From: Nocardiopsis dassonvillei_B
GTDB taxonomy: Bacteria > Actinomycetota > Actinomycetes > Streptosporangiales > Streptosporangiaceae
Direction: 5' to 3'
NCBI RefSeq assembly: GCF_964273065.1
Contig: NZ_OZ186815.1
Coordinates: 6,262,001 to 6,326,000 of the forward strand
Length of the DNA stretch: 64,000 bases
Shown here piece after piece: positions 32,424-42,115 of the stretch. A program made the position numbers and the translations under genes. The notes beneath the pieces are model-generated. The model did not search any database, was not told the origin of the DNA, and saw only the letters and a program-made list of their open reading frames with translations. The stretch's first letter is position 1. Every line of letters begins with the position of its first letter.

Positions 32424-32968
32424 CCCCCCGCCCAACCGGACCCACCGCCACGATCGCCGCGGCCCGATGGCCCGAGGAGGGCGACCCGGACCGGCCGCCC
32501 CCCGTGCCCGGCTTCACCGTCACCCGGTTGGCGCCGCTCGTCATCCGCGTCGCCGAGCGCTGCCTGAACCGGGCCTACCCCGACGGTCCCCCTCCCCCCG
32601 CCCGAGCGCTCAGAACCGGCCTGGTCCTGGTCAGCGAGAACGGGGACACCGACAACGCCCGTTCGACGGCACGCGCCGTCGACGCCCGCAGGAGGACCTC
32701 CCCCCTGCTGTTCTTCCAGTCGGTGCCCAACGCGGCCCTGGGCCACATCGCGGTCGCCTGGGGCCTGGGCGGACCGCTGGTCTCCACCTGCCCCGCCGGC
32801 GACCCCTGGGCGGAGGCGATCGACGTCGCCGCCGGCGTCATCCGCTCCGGCGACGCCGACGACATGCTCGTGATCCACGCGGAGCCGGCACCCGACGCCG
32901 GCGGCGGCTGCACCGCGGCCGCGCTCCTGGTCACCCTTTTCCCGAACGGTCGGAGAACGACGACATGA
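32420..32968 (+). CDS. Half ketosynthase (N-terminal KS-like domain only), 182 aa
   Basis: The product resembles the N-terminal half of a ketosynthase (PF13723-like): RVAERCLNRAYPDGPPPPAR, LVLVSENGDTDNARSTARAV, FQSVPNAALGHIAVAWGLGG, then VSTCPAGDPWAEAIDVAAGV, where a Cys sits at the nucleophile-elbow position. It stops after GGGCTAAALLVTLF and has no C-terminal half, so neither catalytic His is present. Similar short KS-like proteins occur in aryl-polyene clusters, where they are thought to pair with a full KS. ATGA overlaps at both ends show it is translated with its neighbours. It is not a truncation by frameshift, since both junctions are intact. Confidence 0.78.
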   Translation: MTPRPTGPTATIAAARWPEEGDPDRPPPVPGFTVTRLAPLVIRVAERCLNRAYPDGPPPPARALRTGLVLVSENGDTDNARSTARAVDARRRTSPLLFFQSVPNAALGHIAVAWGLGGPLVSTCPAGDPWAEAIDVAAGVIRSGDADDMLVIHAEPAPDAGGGCTAAALLVTLFPNGRRTTT

Positions 32969-34248
32969 GTCCCCGGACACCCGGTGTCACCATCACCGGC
33001 ATCGGTATCGTCACCGCGATGGGGAACGACCCCCGTGCCTTCCACGCGGCGCTGTGCGAGTCACGCTCGGGTCTGTGCGGCCCGGACCCGGACCGGCCCG
33101 CCACCCGGGGGCTGGCCGCGGTCGGACTGGTGCCGCCGATCCGGGCGACCGACGTGCTCACGCCCACGGAGGCGCGCCTCACCGACAAGTTCGTCCTCAT
33201 GGGGGTCATCGCCTCGGACGCGGCGCTGGCGGACGCGGGGGTCGTCGTCGGCCGGGACTGCGCCCCCGAGCGGACGGCCGTGGTGGTGTCCAACAGCTCC
33301 GGAGGGCTCGAGACCTTCGAGAAGGAGGTCCTGCGCCTGTCCGAACGGGAACGGCGTGCGGCCAGCCCCTACCTGCTCCCCGGAGTCCTGCCCAACATGG
33401 CCACCGCGAGGGTGGCCATCCGGCACGGGATACGCGGATTCAGCTCCACCATCTCCACCGCCTGCTCGGGGGGCGCCCAAGCGGTGGCCGAGGGCGTACG
33501 CGTCATCCGTGAGGGCCGGGCCGACATCGTGGTGTGCGGGGGCTCCGAGGTCCCCTTCAGCTCGACGATGGTCTCCTCCTTCGGCAGCGCCAGGGCGCTC
33601 GCCGCGGCCGGAGGGGACCCCGCCGGGGCCTCCCGGCCCTTCGACACACGGCGGACCGGGTTCGTCCTGAGCGAGGGGGCGGCGGTACTCGTGCTCGAGA
33701 GGACCGAGCACGCGCGGGCGCGGGGCGCCCGCGGATACGCCGACATCCGGGGCTGGGGCATGACCACCGACGCCTACCACGCCACCGGGCCGCGCCCCGA
33801 CGGCTCCGGTGCGGCGGCGGCCCTCCTGCAGTCCCTCGCCGACGCGGGGACCCCACCGGAGGACGTGGACTACGTCAACGCGCACGCCACCGGAACGAAG
33901 AACGGCGACCTCGCCGAGGCCGCGGCACTGCGCAGCGCCTTCGGCCCGCACGCACCCGCCGTCAGTTCCACCAAGGGGGCCACCGGCCATCTGCTGTCGG
34001 CGGCCGGCGCGCTGGAGGCGGCCGTCTGCGCGCTCAGCGTGGACGCCTCGCTCATGCCTCCCACCGCGAACCTCGACGAGCCCGGCCCCGGATGCGAACT
34101 CGACCACGTCATGGGCGCCCCGAGGAAGCGCGACGGGATGGTGGCGGTGTCCACGTCGTTCGCCTTCGGCGGTCACAACGTCAGCCTGGTCCTCGGCCCC
34201 TCCTCCGCGGGCGGCGCGACCGGTTCCCGCACGGGAGGAGACCGTTGA
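32965..34248 (+). CDS. Beta-ketoacyl-ACP synthase (KS II), 427 aa
   Basis: A full-length FabF-type KS. Active-site Cys lies in TISTACSGGAQAVAEGVRVI (about residue 170), His in DYVNAHATGTKNGDLAEAAA (about 310) and His in SSTKGATGHLLSAAGALEAA (about 345), with a final GGHN glycine motif FAFGGHNVSLVLGP. The sequence differs substantially from the other two full KS proteins, so they are not recent duplicates. It has a canonical condensing-enzyme complement and no Gln-for-Cys change. It is co-translated with the half-KS upstream and the next KS downstream. Confidence 0.92.
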   Translation: MSPRTPGVTITGIGIVTAMGNDPRAFHAALCESRSGLCGPDPDRPATRGLAAVGLVPPIRATDVLTPTEARLTDKFVLMGVIASDAALADAGVVVGRDCAPERTAVVVSNSSGGLETFEKEVLRLSERERRAASPYLLPGVLPNMATARVAIRHGIRGFSSTISTACSGGAQAVAEGVRVIREGRADIVVCGGSEVPFSSTMVSSFGSARALAAAGGDPAGASRPFDTRRTGFVLSEGAAVLVLERTEHARARGARGYADIRGWGMTTDAYHATGPRPDGSGAAAALLQSLADAGTPPEDVDYVNAHATGTKNGDLAEAAALRSAFGPHAPAVSSTKGATGHLLSAAGALEAAVCALSVDASLMPPTANLDEPGPGCELDHVMGAPRKRDGMVAVSTSFAFGGHNVSLVLGPSSAGGATGSRTGGDR

Positions 34249-35471
34249 ACGCACCGGTCCGGAGCCCGGGGACGAGACGGAGGGTCGTGGTCACCGGAGT
34301 GGGCGTGGTCGCCCCGTGCGGCATCGGCGCCGATGCGTTCTGGTCCGGCCTGGCCAGGACCCCAGAGCCGGGGTCGGTACGCGAGGTCGTCGACTTCTCG
34401 GCGGAGGGCCTGTGGCCGTCCCCGGCGATGACGCGCCGCCACGCACGCTTCACGCAGTTCGCCGTGGCCGCCGCCGACCAGGCCCTCAAGGACGCGGGGC
34501 TGGAGCCGGAGCCGTCGGGAACGGACGGCTCCACGCGGCCCGATCCGACCCGGGTCGGTGTCTACATCGGCAACAGCAGTGGCGGCAGCGCCGAGCGGGA
34601 CGCCCAGGTGCTGGCTCTGGAAAAGCGCGGCAGGGGCGGTGTCTCCCCCCTCCTGGTCCCCATGGCCATGCCCAACTCGGGGGCCGCCGCCGTCTCCATC
34701 CGCTGGGGTTTCCGCGGCCCGTGCGAGACCGCTTCCACCGCCTGCGCCAGCGGGACGCACTCCATCATCAGCGCCATGCTCGCCATCGCCCACGGCCGGG
34801 TCGACGTCGCCGTGGCCGGCGGCGCGGAGGCGTCGCTCACCCCCACCGTGATCACCGCCTACGAGAACATGCGGGCGCTGGCCTCCCACGGGGTCTCCCG
34901 GCCGTTCGACACGGCCAGGGAGGGGTTCTGCCTGAGCGAGGGCGCGGGAGTGCTCGTCCTGGAATCCGCCGAACACGCCGCCCGTAGGCGGGCGCCCACC
35001 GTCTACGCCGAACTGGCCGGAGGAGCGTCCAACGCGGACGCCCACCACATGACGGCCCCTTCCCCGGGAGGGCGGGGCGCGCTGGAGTGCATGCGCCTCG
35101 CCCTGGCCGACGCCGGGATCGCCTCCCACGAGATCACCCACATCAACGCGCACGGCACCTCCACCCCGGCCAACGACGCCGCGGAGGCCGCGGCCATCAG
35201 GGAGCTGTTCGGCGCGGTGCGGCCGACCGTCACCTCGATCAAGGGGGTCACCGGGCACTCCCTGGGAGGCGCCGGAGCGGTCGAGGCCGTGTCCCTGGCC
35301 CTGTCCTTCGCCGAGCGGGCCATCCCCCCGACCCTGGGCACGAGCGAGGTCGACCCGGCCCTCGACATCGACGTCGCCCTCGAACGGACCACTTGGGAGC
35401 CGGGTCCGGCCCTGTCCAACTCTTTCGGTTTCGGCGGCCACAACGGCACCCTCGTCTTCCGCCCGGCCTGA
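34245..35471 (+). CDS. Beta-ketoacyl-ACP synthase (KS III of the array, FabF-type), 408 aa
   Basis: The TTG start at 34245 overlaps the preceding stop and has a GGGAGGAG ribosome site. The catalytic residues are Cys in CETASTACASGTHSIISAML (about residue 165), His in THINAHGTSTPANDAAEAAA (about 303) and His in TSIKGVTGHSLGGAGAVEAV (about 338), ending NSFGFGGHNGTLVFRPA. It is the most FabF-like of the group. It lies 41 bp before the first NRPS gene, which is good evidence that the ketosynthase block and the NRPS block belong to one pathway. Confidence 0.93.
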   Translation: MNAPVRSPGTRRRVVVTGVGVVAPCGIGADAFWSGLARTPEPGSVREVVDFSAEGLWPSPAMTRRHARFTQFAVAAADQALKDAGLEPEPSGTDGSTRPDPTRVGVYIGNSSGGSAERDAQVLALEKRGRGGVSPLLVPMAMPNSGAAAVSIRWGFRGPCETASTACASGTHSIISAMLAIAHGRVDVAVAGGAEASLTPTVITAYENMRALASHGVSRPFDTAREGFCLSEGAGVLVLESAEHAARRRAPTVYAELAGGASNADAHHMTAPSPGGRGALECMRLALADAGIASHEITHINAHGTSTPANDAAEAAAIRELFGAVRPTVTSIKGVTGHSLGGAGAVEAVSLALSFAERAIPPTLGTSEVDPALDIDVALERTTWEPGPALSNSFGFGGHNGTLVFRPA

Positions 35472-35512
35472 ACCCGACCCCCGATCCCCGACACACCCGC
35501 CAAGGAGTTCCC

Positions 35513-38500
35513 ATGCCCGGTGTTCCCGTGAACGCCCTCCCCCTCACCGCGGCACAGAGGGGGATCTGGTTCGCGAGCCGTGTGGACGAGACGCGCTTCC
35601 GCTACTGGGGCGACCACGTCCGGATCAGCGGGCGCCTGCGGGTCGACCTGTTCGAGAGAGCGGTCCGGGCGGCCGTCGCGGAGACCGAGGCGCTGAACAC
35701 CGTGTTCGGCGAGGACCGGGACGGGGTTCCCTGGCAGCTGGTGCGGGACCGCGGCGACTGGCACTTCGAGACCGTCGACCTCACCGGGCGGCCGGACCCC
35801 CTCCGGCCGGCCGAGGAGCACATGGGCGCCAGGCTCGGCCGGGCGGTCGACCTGACGAAGGACCCGCTCTTCGACTGCGCGCTCTACCGGATCGGCGCCG
35901 AGGAGTACCTCTGGCAGTGGTCGGTCCACCACATCGCCCTGGACGGGGCGGGCCTGGCGATGGTCCTGGACAGGATCGGGGCGCACTACCGAGCCCTGGC
36001 GGAGGGCGGAGACGCCGGACCCTCGGGGTTCGGCACGCTGGCGGCCCTGGTGGAGGAGGACGCCGGCTACGGGCGGTCGTCCCGGTACGAGCGCGACCGG
36101 GAGTACTGGGACACACTCATGGGAGGCCGCGAGCCGCGGCGGAGACCGCAGACGCTCCGGGACCGGGACTTCCACCGCACCCTCCACAAGATCCCCTCGG
36201 ACCGTGCAAACCTGCTGAAGGAGCGCGCCGCCGCGATCGGCACCGCGTGGCCCCGTGTGGCCATGGCCGCGGGGGCGCTGTACGAACACCTCGTGTCGGG
36301 GCGGCACGAGGTGACGCTCACGATCGCCGTGCACGGACGGACCACGGGTGCCGCCCGGAGAACACCCTGCACCATCTCGAACTTCCTCCCGGTCGCGCTC
36401 GACCTCGACCCGGACATGACCATGGCAGACCTGCTGGAACACGTCTCCTCGCGCTTGCGCGGCCCCCTCGCCCACCACAGGTTCCGGGGCGAGGACATCG
36501 CCGGCCGCGGAGGGGACGGACGCGGCCCCTGGGGCTACTTCGGTCCTCTCGTCAACACGATCCCCACGCCCTTCCGGATGGACCTGGGCGGACCGGAGGC
36601 GTGCTTCGACTCCGACACCGCCTGGTTCCCCCAGGTCGAGGACCTGGTCGCCTTCGTCTCGGACCGGGGAGCGCAGGGCGAGCTCCACGTGCACCTCGGC
36701 TCCGACACCGCCCTGTACCCCGCCCCCCTGGTGGACGCCGAGAAGTTCGCCTCGCTCTGCGAGCAGATCCTCCTCGGACCGGACCGCCGGGTGGGAGACC
36801 TGCCCGACCTTTTCACCGCCGCAGGAGGGCTCCCCGCCGCGCCGGCGGAGGCCGCCCCCTTCACCCCTCCGTCCCGGGGGGTGCACGAGCTGTTCAGGGA
36901 GCAGGTGGACAGGAGCCCGGACGCGGTGGCGCTGGTGTTCGAGGGGCACGAGCTCTCCTACCGGAGCCTGAACTCCCGGGCCGACCGGCTGGCGCGCTGC
37001 CTGGCAGGCCGGGGGGTCGGCCGGGGCGACCTGGTGGGCGTGCTGCTGGAGCGCGACCCCGACCTGGTGACGGCGCTGCTGGCCGTGCTGAAGACGGGGG
37101 CGGGCTATGTTCCGCTGGATCCCGCCTTTCCCACGGAGCGTCTGGCCGCCATGGTGCGCGCCTCGGGGGCGGAACTCGTGGTCTCGCGCTCCGCGCTCGC
37201 GGAAAGGGCGGGCGGGTCCCGCCCCGGCCTCCTCCTCCTCGACACCGACGCCGCGGAGATCTCCGCCCACCCGGACGGGGACTTCGGTGAGACGGTGTCC
37301 GGGGAGGACGTGGCCTGCGTGATGTTCACGTCGGGGTCGACCGGTGCCCCCAAGGGCGTGGTGACACCGCACCGTGCCCTGGTGGGCACCTATCTGGGCC
37401 AGGACTACACGGACTTCGACGCGGACCAGGTGTGGTTGCAGTGCTCCCCCATCTCCTGGGACGCGTTCGCCCTGGAGCTGTTCGGCGCCCTGCTGTTCGG
37501 CGGCCGGTGCGTGCTCCAGCCGGGGCAGAAGTCCGAACCGACGGTGATCGCCGACCTGGTGGCCCGGCACGGTGTGACCCAGTTGCAGATGTCGGCGGGC
37601 CTGTTCAACCTGATGCTGGACGAGCACCCCGAGGTCTTCGACGTCCTGCGCCTGGCGATGACCGCCGGCGAGGCCGCTTCGGCGGCGCACGTGGGGCGCG
37701 CCCTGTCGCAGCACGCTCCGATCCGAGTGGTCAACGGCTACGGGCCGGTGGAGAACACGGGCTTCTCGACGTCCTACGAGGCGGGGCCCGCGGATGCGCA
37801 CCGGCCCTCCGTTCCCATCGGCCTGCCCCTGGCCGGGGCGCGCGCCTACGTCCTCAACGAGCGCCTGCGCGCCCTGCCCGCCGGCGTCCCGGGCGAGCTC
37901 TACCTCGCGGGCGCGGGGATGGCGCTCGGCTACATCGGCCAGCCCGGGTTGACGGCGGAGCGGTTCGTTCCTGATCCGTTCGGTGGTCCGGGTGGGCGGA
38001 TGTACCGGACGGGGGACCGGGTGCGGTGGAGTGGTGAGGGGGTGTTGGAGTTCCTGGGTCGGGTGGACGACCAGGTGAAGATCCGTGGTTTCCGGGTGGA
38101 GCCGGGTGAGGTCGGGGCGGTGGTGTCGGGGCAGCCGGGTGTGGGTCTGTGCGCGGTGGTGGTTCGTGAGGACCGGCCGGGTGACAGGCGGTTGGTGGCG
38201 TATGTGGTGCCGGAGGGGGAGGGGGTGGAGGCCGCTTCTCTGCGTGCCCGGTTGGCGGGAGTTCTTCCGGAGTACATGGTGCCGTCGGCGGTGGTGGTCC
38301 TGGACCGGTTGCCGGTCAACACGAACGGGAAGTTGGACCGTCGGGCTCTGCCGGTTCCCGATTACGGTGCGCTGGGGGGTGGGCGTGAGCCGCGGACGGT
38401 TCAGGAGGAGTTGTTGTGTCGGCTGTTCGCGGAGGTTCTGGGGTTGGAGAGGGTGGGGGTGGACGACTCCTTCTTCGACCTGGGAGGCCACTCCCTCCTG

Positions 38501-41500
38501 GCGGCCAGGCTCATCGCCCGCATCCGCACCGTGATGGGCGCCGAGGTCCGGCTGCGCGACCTCTTCCGCACTCCGACCGTCGCCGGTGTCGCGGCCGTGC
38601 TCGGGGCCGGCTCCCGGCCGCCCCTGGGGGCGGGGAGGCGGCCGGACCGGCTGCCGCTGTCGTTCGCCCAGAGCAGGCTGTGGTTCCTGGACCGTTTCGA
38701 GGGTCCCGGCACCGCCTACAACGTTCCCGTGGTGCTGCGCCTGCGCGGCGAGGTGCGCGAGTCCGTGCTCGAGGCCGCCCTGGGGGACGTACTGGAGCGC
38801 CACGAGGTACTGCGCACCGTTTTCCCCTCGGGCGACGACGGCGAGCCGTTCCAGAAGGTGATCCCCCCGCACGAGGCCCGGCCGGTGTTCGAGGTGGTCG
38901 ACCACCCGGCCGGAGCCCTGGACGCCGAGATCGACCGGGCGGCCGGCCACGTCTTCGACCTCGGGTCGGAGATCCCGGTCCGGGCGCGCCTGCTGCGCGG
39001 GGGCGACGACGGATCGGTGCTCGTGCTGCTGCTGCACCACATCGTCACCGACGGCTGGTCCATGAGGCCGCTTCTGGCGGACCTGGCCGCCGCCTACACC
39101 GCCCGGTCGGAGGGACGGGCTCCGGAGTGGGAACCGCTGCCCGTGCAGTACGCCGACTACGCGCTGTGGCAACGGGACCTCCTGGGCGCGGAGGACGACC
39201 CCGAGAGCCTGCTGAGCCGGCAGTCGGCGTTCTGGCGCAGCACCCTCGAAGGGGCCCCGGAGGCCCTGGAGCTCCCGACCGGCCGTCCCCGTCCGGGGAC
39301 GGTGTCCGGCCGGACCGGCCAGAGCGCGATCCGGGTGGACCCCGGGCTGTACGAGCGACTGGGCGAAGTGGCGCGTGCGCACGGGGTCACGCTGTTCATG
39401 GTGTTGCAGGCCGCGCTCGCGGTGACCCTGTCGAAGTCGGGTGCGGGGACCGACATACCCCTGGGCACTCCCGTGGCCGGCCGGTCCGACGAGGCGCTGG
39501 ACGATCTGGTGGGGTTCTTCGTCAACACACTCGTGTTGCGCACGGACGTCTCGGGGAACCCGACGTTCGCCCGCCTCCTGGAGCGCGTGCGCGAGGCCGA
39601 CCTGGCGGCTTTCGACCACCAGGAACTGCCGTTCGACCGTGTGGTGGAGGCCGTGGCCCCGCGGCGGTCGGTGCGGCACCACCCCCTGTTCCAGGTCATG
39701 CTCGTCCTGCAGAACACCCCCGGGGGCGGTATGGCCATGCCGGGCGTCGAGGTCTCCAGAGAGCCCTTCCCCTGGGCGAACGCCAAGTTCGACCTGGCCT
39801 TCGTCTTCGACGAGGGGCCGGAGGGCCTTTCGGGGAACGCGGAGTTCCCCGAGGACGTGTTCGAACGCTCGGCCGTGGAGGCGCTGGTCGAACGCCTGGG
39901 ACGGGTGCTGGCCGCGGTGGCCGGGGACCCCGGCGTCAGGGTCGGCGGCATCGACGTGCTGTCCCCCGGGGAACGGCACCGGGTGCTGGCCGGAGGCGAC
40001 GGCCCGGCCGTGCCGACCGCGGACGGGCGGACGGTCCACGAGGCCTTCGAGGAACGGGTGCGGCGGGCGCCGGAGAGCACGGCACTGCTCTTCGAGGACC
40101 GACGCGTCTCCTACGGTGAGCTCAACACCGGGGCCAACCGGCTGGCACGGGAGCTCATCGCCCGCGGCGTGGGGCCGGAGCACCGGGTCGCCATCGCGCT
40201 GCCCCGGGGCACCGACATGATCACCTCCGCCCTGGCCGTCCTGAAGGCCGGCGCCTCCTACCTGCCGATCGACACGAACTACCCGCGGGAGCGGATCGCG
40301 TTCATGCTGTCGGACGCCGAGCCGTCCCTCGTGATCACCGGCGGCGCCGCCGCGCGGACCTCGCTCGGGGTGCCGTCCCTCGTCCTGGACGACGAGGAGA
40401 CCGCGGCCGGGGTGCTGGACCGCTGCGGCCGCGACGTCTCCGACGGAGAACGCCTGGGCCCGGTACGCGGTGACAACGCCGTCTACGTGATCTACACCTC
40501 CGGATCCACCGGTGTTCCCAAGGGTGCGGTCAACACCCACTCCGCCGTGGTCAACATGGTCTGCTCCGTCATCCCCGCCTTCGGGCTCGGCCCGGGCGAC
40601 GTGTTCGCCCAGGCGGCCTCCTTCAGCTTCGACGCGGCCTCCTTCGAATGGTGCAACGCACTCCTCTCCGGTGCCGCGCTCGCCCTCCCCACGCCCGGCC
40701 TGCCCCTGTCGGGGGAGGACCTGGTGGACTTCCTCCGCGCGCACGCGGTGACCCACGCCGTGATCACACCGGCCGTGCTCGGCTCCCTCCCGGACGGCGC
40801 GCCGGCGGCCCTCCCCGGCCTCCGCCTGCTCTGCGCCGCCGGCGAGGCCTGCCCTCCGGAGACCGTGGCGCGGTGGTCCGGTGGAAGGACCATGGTCAAC
40901 GCCTACGGGCCGACCGAGGCCGCCGTGTGCAGCACCATGAGCGGGCCGCTGGGCACGGGGCCGCGGGTGGACATCGGCCGCCCCCTGCCCAACACCCGTG
41001 TCCGCGTTCTGGACGAGGGCCTGATGCCCGCCCCCGTGGGTGTGGCCGGCGAGCTCTACCTCGCCGGGGCGCAGGTCGCGAGGGGGTACCACGGTCGTCC
41101 CGGGTTGACGGCGGAGAGGTTCGTGCCTGATCCGTTCGGTGGTCCGGGTGGGCGGATGTACCGGACGGGGGATCGGGTGCGGTGGAGTGGTGAGGGGGTG
41201 TTGGAGTTCCTGGGTCGGGTGGACGACCAGGTGAAGATCCGTGGTTTCCGGGTGGAGCCGGGTGAGGTCGGGGCGGTGGTGTCGGGGCAGCCGGGTGTGG
41301 GTCTGTGCGCGGTGGTGGTTCGTGAGGACCGGCCGGGTGACAGGCGGTTGGTGGCGTATGTGGTGCCGGAGGGGGAGGGGGTGGAGGCCGCTTCTCTGCG
41401 TGCCCGGTTGGCGGGGGTTCTTCCGGAGTACATGGTGCCGTCGGCGGTGGTGGTCCTGGACCGGTTGCCGGTCAATACGAACGGGAAGTTGGACCGTCGG

Positions 41501-41869
41501 GCTCTGCCGGTTCCCGATTACGGTGCGCTGGGGGGTGGGCGTGAGCCGCGGACGGTTCAGGAGGAGTTGTTGTGTCGGCTGTTCGCGGAGGTTCTGGGGT
41601 TGGAGAGGGTGGGGGTGGACGACTCCTTCTTCGACCTGGGAGGCCACTCCCTCCTGGCCACGCGGCTGCTGGCACGGATCCGCTCCGACCTGGGGACGGA
41701 CGTGTCGTTGAAGGACCTGTTCACCGGTCCCTCGCCGGCCGCCCTGGCCGAACGCGTGAAGCTCGCGGAGCCCGCCCGCCCCCGCCCCGCCCTGACGCGC
41801 CGCACCCGCTCCGGGGTGGTCGAAGGAGGCCCGCAGGGGCCCGGCGGCGGTGCGGAGCGCATCCGATGA
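35513..41869 (+). CDS. Nonribosomal peptide synthetase, two modules C-A-T-C-A-T, 2118 aa
   Basis: Domain order: C1 (HHIALDG, about residue 139), A1 (FTSGSTGAPKG, about 605), T1 (LGGHSLL, about 990), C2 (HHIVTDG, about 1176), A2 (YTSGSTGVPKG, about 1661), T2 (LGGHSLL, about 2042). C1 begins PLTAAQRGIWFASRVDE and resembles the first C domain of EntF/DhbF, which accepts an aryl-carrier thioester, so this is likely the initiating NRPS. My read of the ten-residue codes is DALQMAGGFK for A1 (hydrophobic-type, uncertain) and DAFVCAAVCK for A2 (aromatic-like). There is no TE or epimerase. A 560-bp stretch covering the end of A plus T is almost identical in both modules. Confidence 0.93.
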   Translation: MPGVPVNALPLTAAQRGIWFASRVDETRFRYWGDHVRISGRLRVDLFERAVRAAVAETEALNTVFGEDRDGVPWQLVRDRGDWHFETVDLTGRPDPLRPAEEHMGARLGRAVDLTKDPLFDCALYRIGAEEYLWQWSVHHIALDGAGLAMVLDRIGAHYRALAEGGDAGPSGFGTLAALVEEDAGYGRSSRYERDREYWDTLMGGREPRRRPQTLRDRDFHRTLHKIPSDRANLLKERAAAIGTAWPRVAMAAGALYEHLVSGRHEVTLTIAVHGRTTGAARRTPCTISNFLPVALDLDPDMTMADLLEHVSSRLRGPLAHHRFRGEDIAGRGGDGRGPWGYFGPLVNTIPTPFRMDLGGPEACFDSDTAWFPQVEDLVAFVSDRGAQGELHVHLGSDTALYPAPLVDAEKFASLCEQILLGPDRRVGDLPDLFTAAGGLPAAPAEAAPFTPPSRGVHELFREQVDRSPDAVALVFEGHELSYRSLNSRADRLARCLAGRGVGRGDLVGVLLERDPDLVTALLAVLKTGAGYVPLDPAFPTERLAAMVRASGAELVVSRSALAERAGGSRPGLLLLDTDAAEISAHPDGDFGETVSGEDVACVMFTSGSTGAPKGVVTPHRALVGTYLGQDYTDFDADQVWLQCSPISWDAFALELFGALLFGGRCVLQPGQKSEPTVIADLVARHGVTQLQMSAGLFNLMLDEHPEVFDVLRLAMTAGEAASAAHVGRALSQHAPIRVVNGYGPVENTGFSTSYEAGPADAHRPSVPIGLPLAGARAYVLNERLRALPAGVPGELYLAGAGMALGYIGQPGLTAERFVPDPFGGPGGRMYRTGDRVRWSGEGVLEFLGRVDDQVKIRGFRVEPGEVGAVVSGQPGVGLCAVVVREDRPGDRRLVAYVVPEGEGVEAASLRARLAGVLPEYMVPSAVVVLDRLPVNTNGKLDRRALPVPDYGALGGGREPRTVQEELLCRLFAEVLGLERVGVDDSFFDLGGHSLLAARLIARIRTVMGAEVRLRDLFRTPTVAGVAAVLGAGSRPPLGAGRRPDRLPLSFAQSRLWFLDRFEGPGTAYNVPVVLRLRGEVRESVLEAALGDVLERHEVLRTVFPSGDDGEPFQKVIPPHEARPVFEVVDHPAGALDAEIDRAAGHVFDLGSEIPVRARLLRGGDDGSVLVLLLHHIVTDGWSMRPLLADLAAAYTARSEGRAPEWEPLPVQYADYALWQRDLLGAEDDPESLLSRQSAFWRSTLEGAPEALELPTGRPRPGTVSGRTGQSAIRVDPGLYERLGEVARAHGVTLFMVLQAALAVTLSKSGAGTDIPLGTPVAGRSDEALDDLVGFFVNTLVLRTDVSGNPTFARLLERVREADLAAFDHQELPFDRVVEAVAPRRSVRHHPLFQVMLVLQNTPGGGMAMPGVEVSREPFPWANAKFDLAFVFDEGPEGLSGNAEFPEDVFERSAVEALVERLGRVLAAVAGDPGVRVGGIDVLSPGERHRVLAGGDGPAVPTADGRTVHEAFEERVRRAPESTALLFEDRRVSYGELNTGANRLARELIARGVGPEHRVAIALPRGTDMITSALAVLKAGASYLPIDTNYPRERIAFMLSDAEPSLVITGGAAARTSLGVPSLVLDDEETAAGVLDRCGRDVSDGERLGPVRGDNAVYVIYTSGSTGVPKGAVNTHSAVVNMVCSVIPAFGLGPGDVFAQAASFSFDAASFEWCNALLSGAALALPTPGLPLSGEDLVDFLRAHAVTHAVITPAVLGSLPDGAPAALPGLRLLCAAGEACPPETVARWSGGRTMVNAYGPTEAAVCSTMSGPLGTGPRVDIGRPLPNTRVRVLDEGLMPAPVGVAGELYLAGAQVARGYHGRPGLTAERFVPDPFGGPGGRMYRTGDRVRWSGEGVLEFLGRVDDQVKIRGFRVEPGEVGAVVSGQPGVGLCAVVVREDRPGDRRLVAYVVPEGEGVEAASLRARLAGVLPEYMVPSAVVVLDRLPVNTNGKLDRRALPVPDYGALGGGREPRTVQEELLCRLFAEVLGLERVGVDDSFFDLGGHSLLATRLLARIRSDLGTDVSLKDLFTGPSPAALAERVKLAEPARPRPALTRRTRSGVVEGGPQGPGGGAERIR
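37943..38502 (+). repeat. 560-bp direct repeat inside the NRPS, copy 1
   Basis: Bases 37943-38502 match 41099-41658 with only about five mismatches that I can see. The copy spans core motifs A7-A10 and the T domain up to LGGHSLLA. Its codons favour G and T at third positions (GTG, GGT, TTG), unlike the C-rich codons on both sides, so it looks pasted in. Confidence 0.93.
41099..41658 (+). repeat. 560-bp direct repeat inside the NRPS, copy 2
   Basis: Second copy, offset 3156 bp from the first. Identity is far above that of the surrounding A domains and extends to synonymous positions, which implies recent gene conversion or duplication. The encoded peptide is identical over the repeat. Confidence 0.93.
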
Positions 41870-42115
41870 GCCCCGGGCGGACCGGGCCTCCCCCGCCGTG
41901 CCCGACGGCACCCGGGCCCGGTCCGGCCGCCTCCCAACTGCCGCCCTCGTGCCGTAGTGGAATGCCTCGTCCGGGCCCCGCCCGGCCGTAGGTTCTGGAC
42001 ACGCGGCGCAAGACCGTGCCAGAGGGCTGACCGCCCCGCTCCGTACCCCCATGAGGACGGCGCCCGCCCCGAGCCGAGAGGCGCTCGGGACGGGGCCGAC
42101 GCGCAGGAGGAGATC

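Noticed and set aside
31293..35471. Considered one of the ketosynthases as a chain-length factor (KS-beta)
   Set aside because: All three full proteins have the active-site Cys and both His residues; none has the Gln replacement.
37943..41658. Considered the paired 560-bp repeats as an insertion sequence or other mobile element
   Set aside because: They stay in frame, encode standard A-T sequence and have no terminal inverted repeats or transposase; gene conversion explains them.
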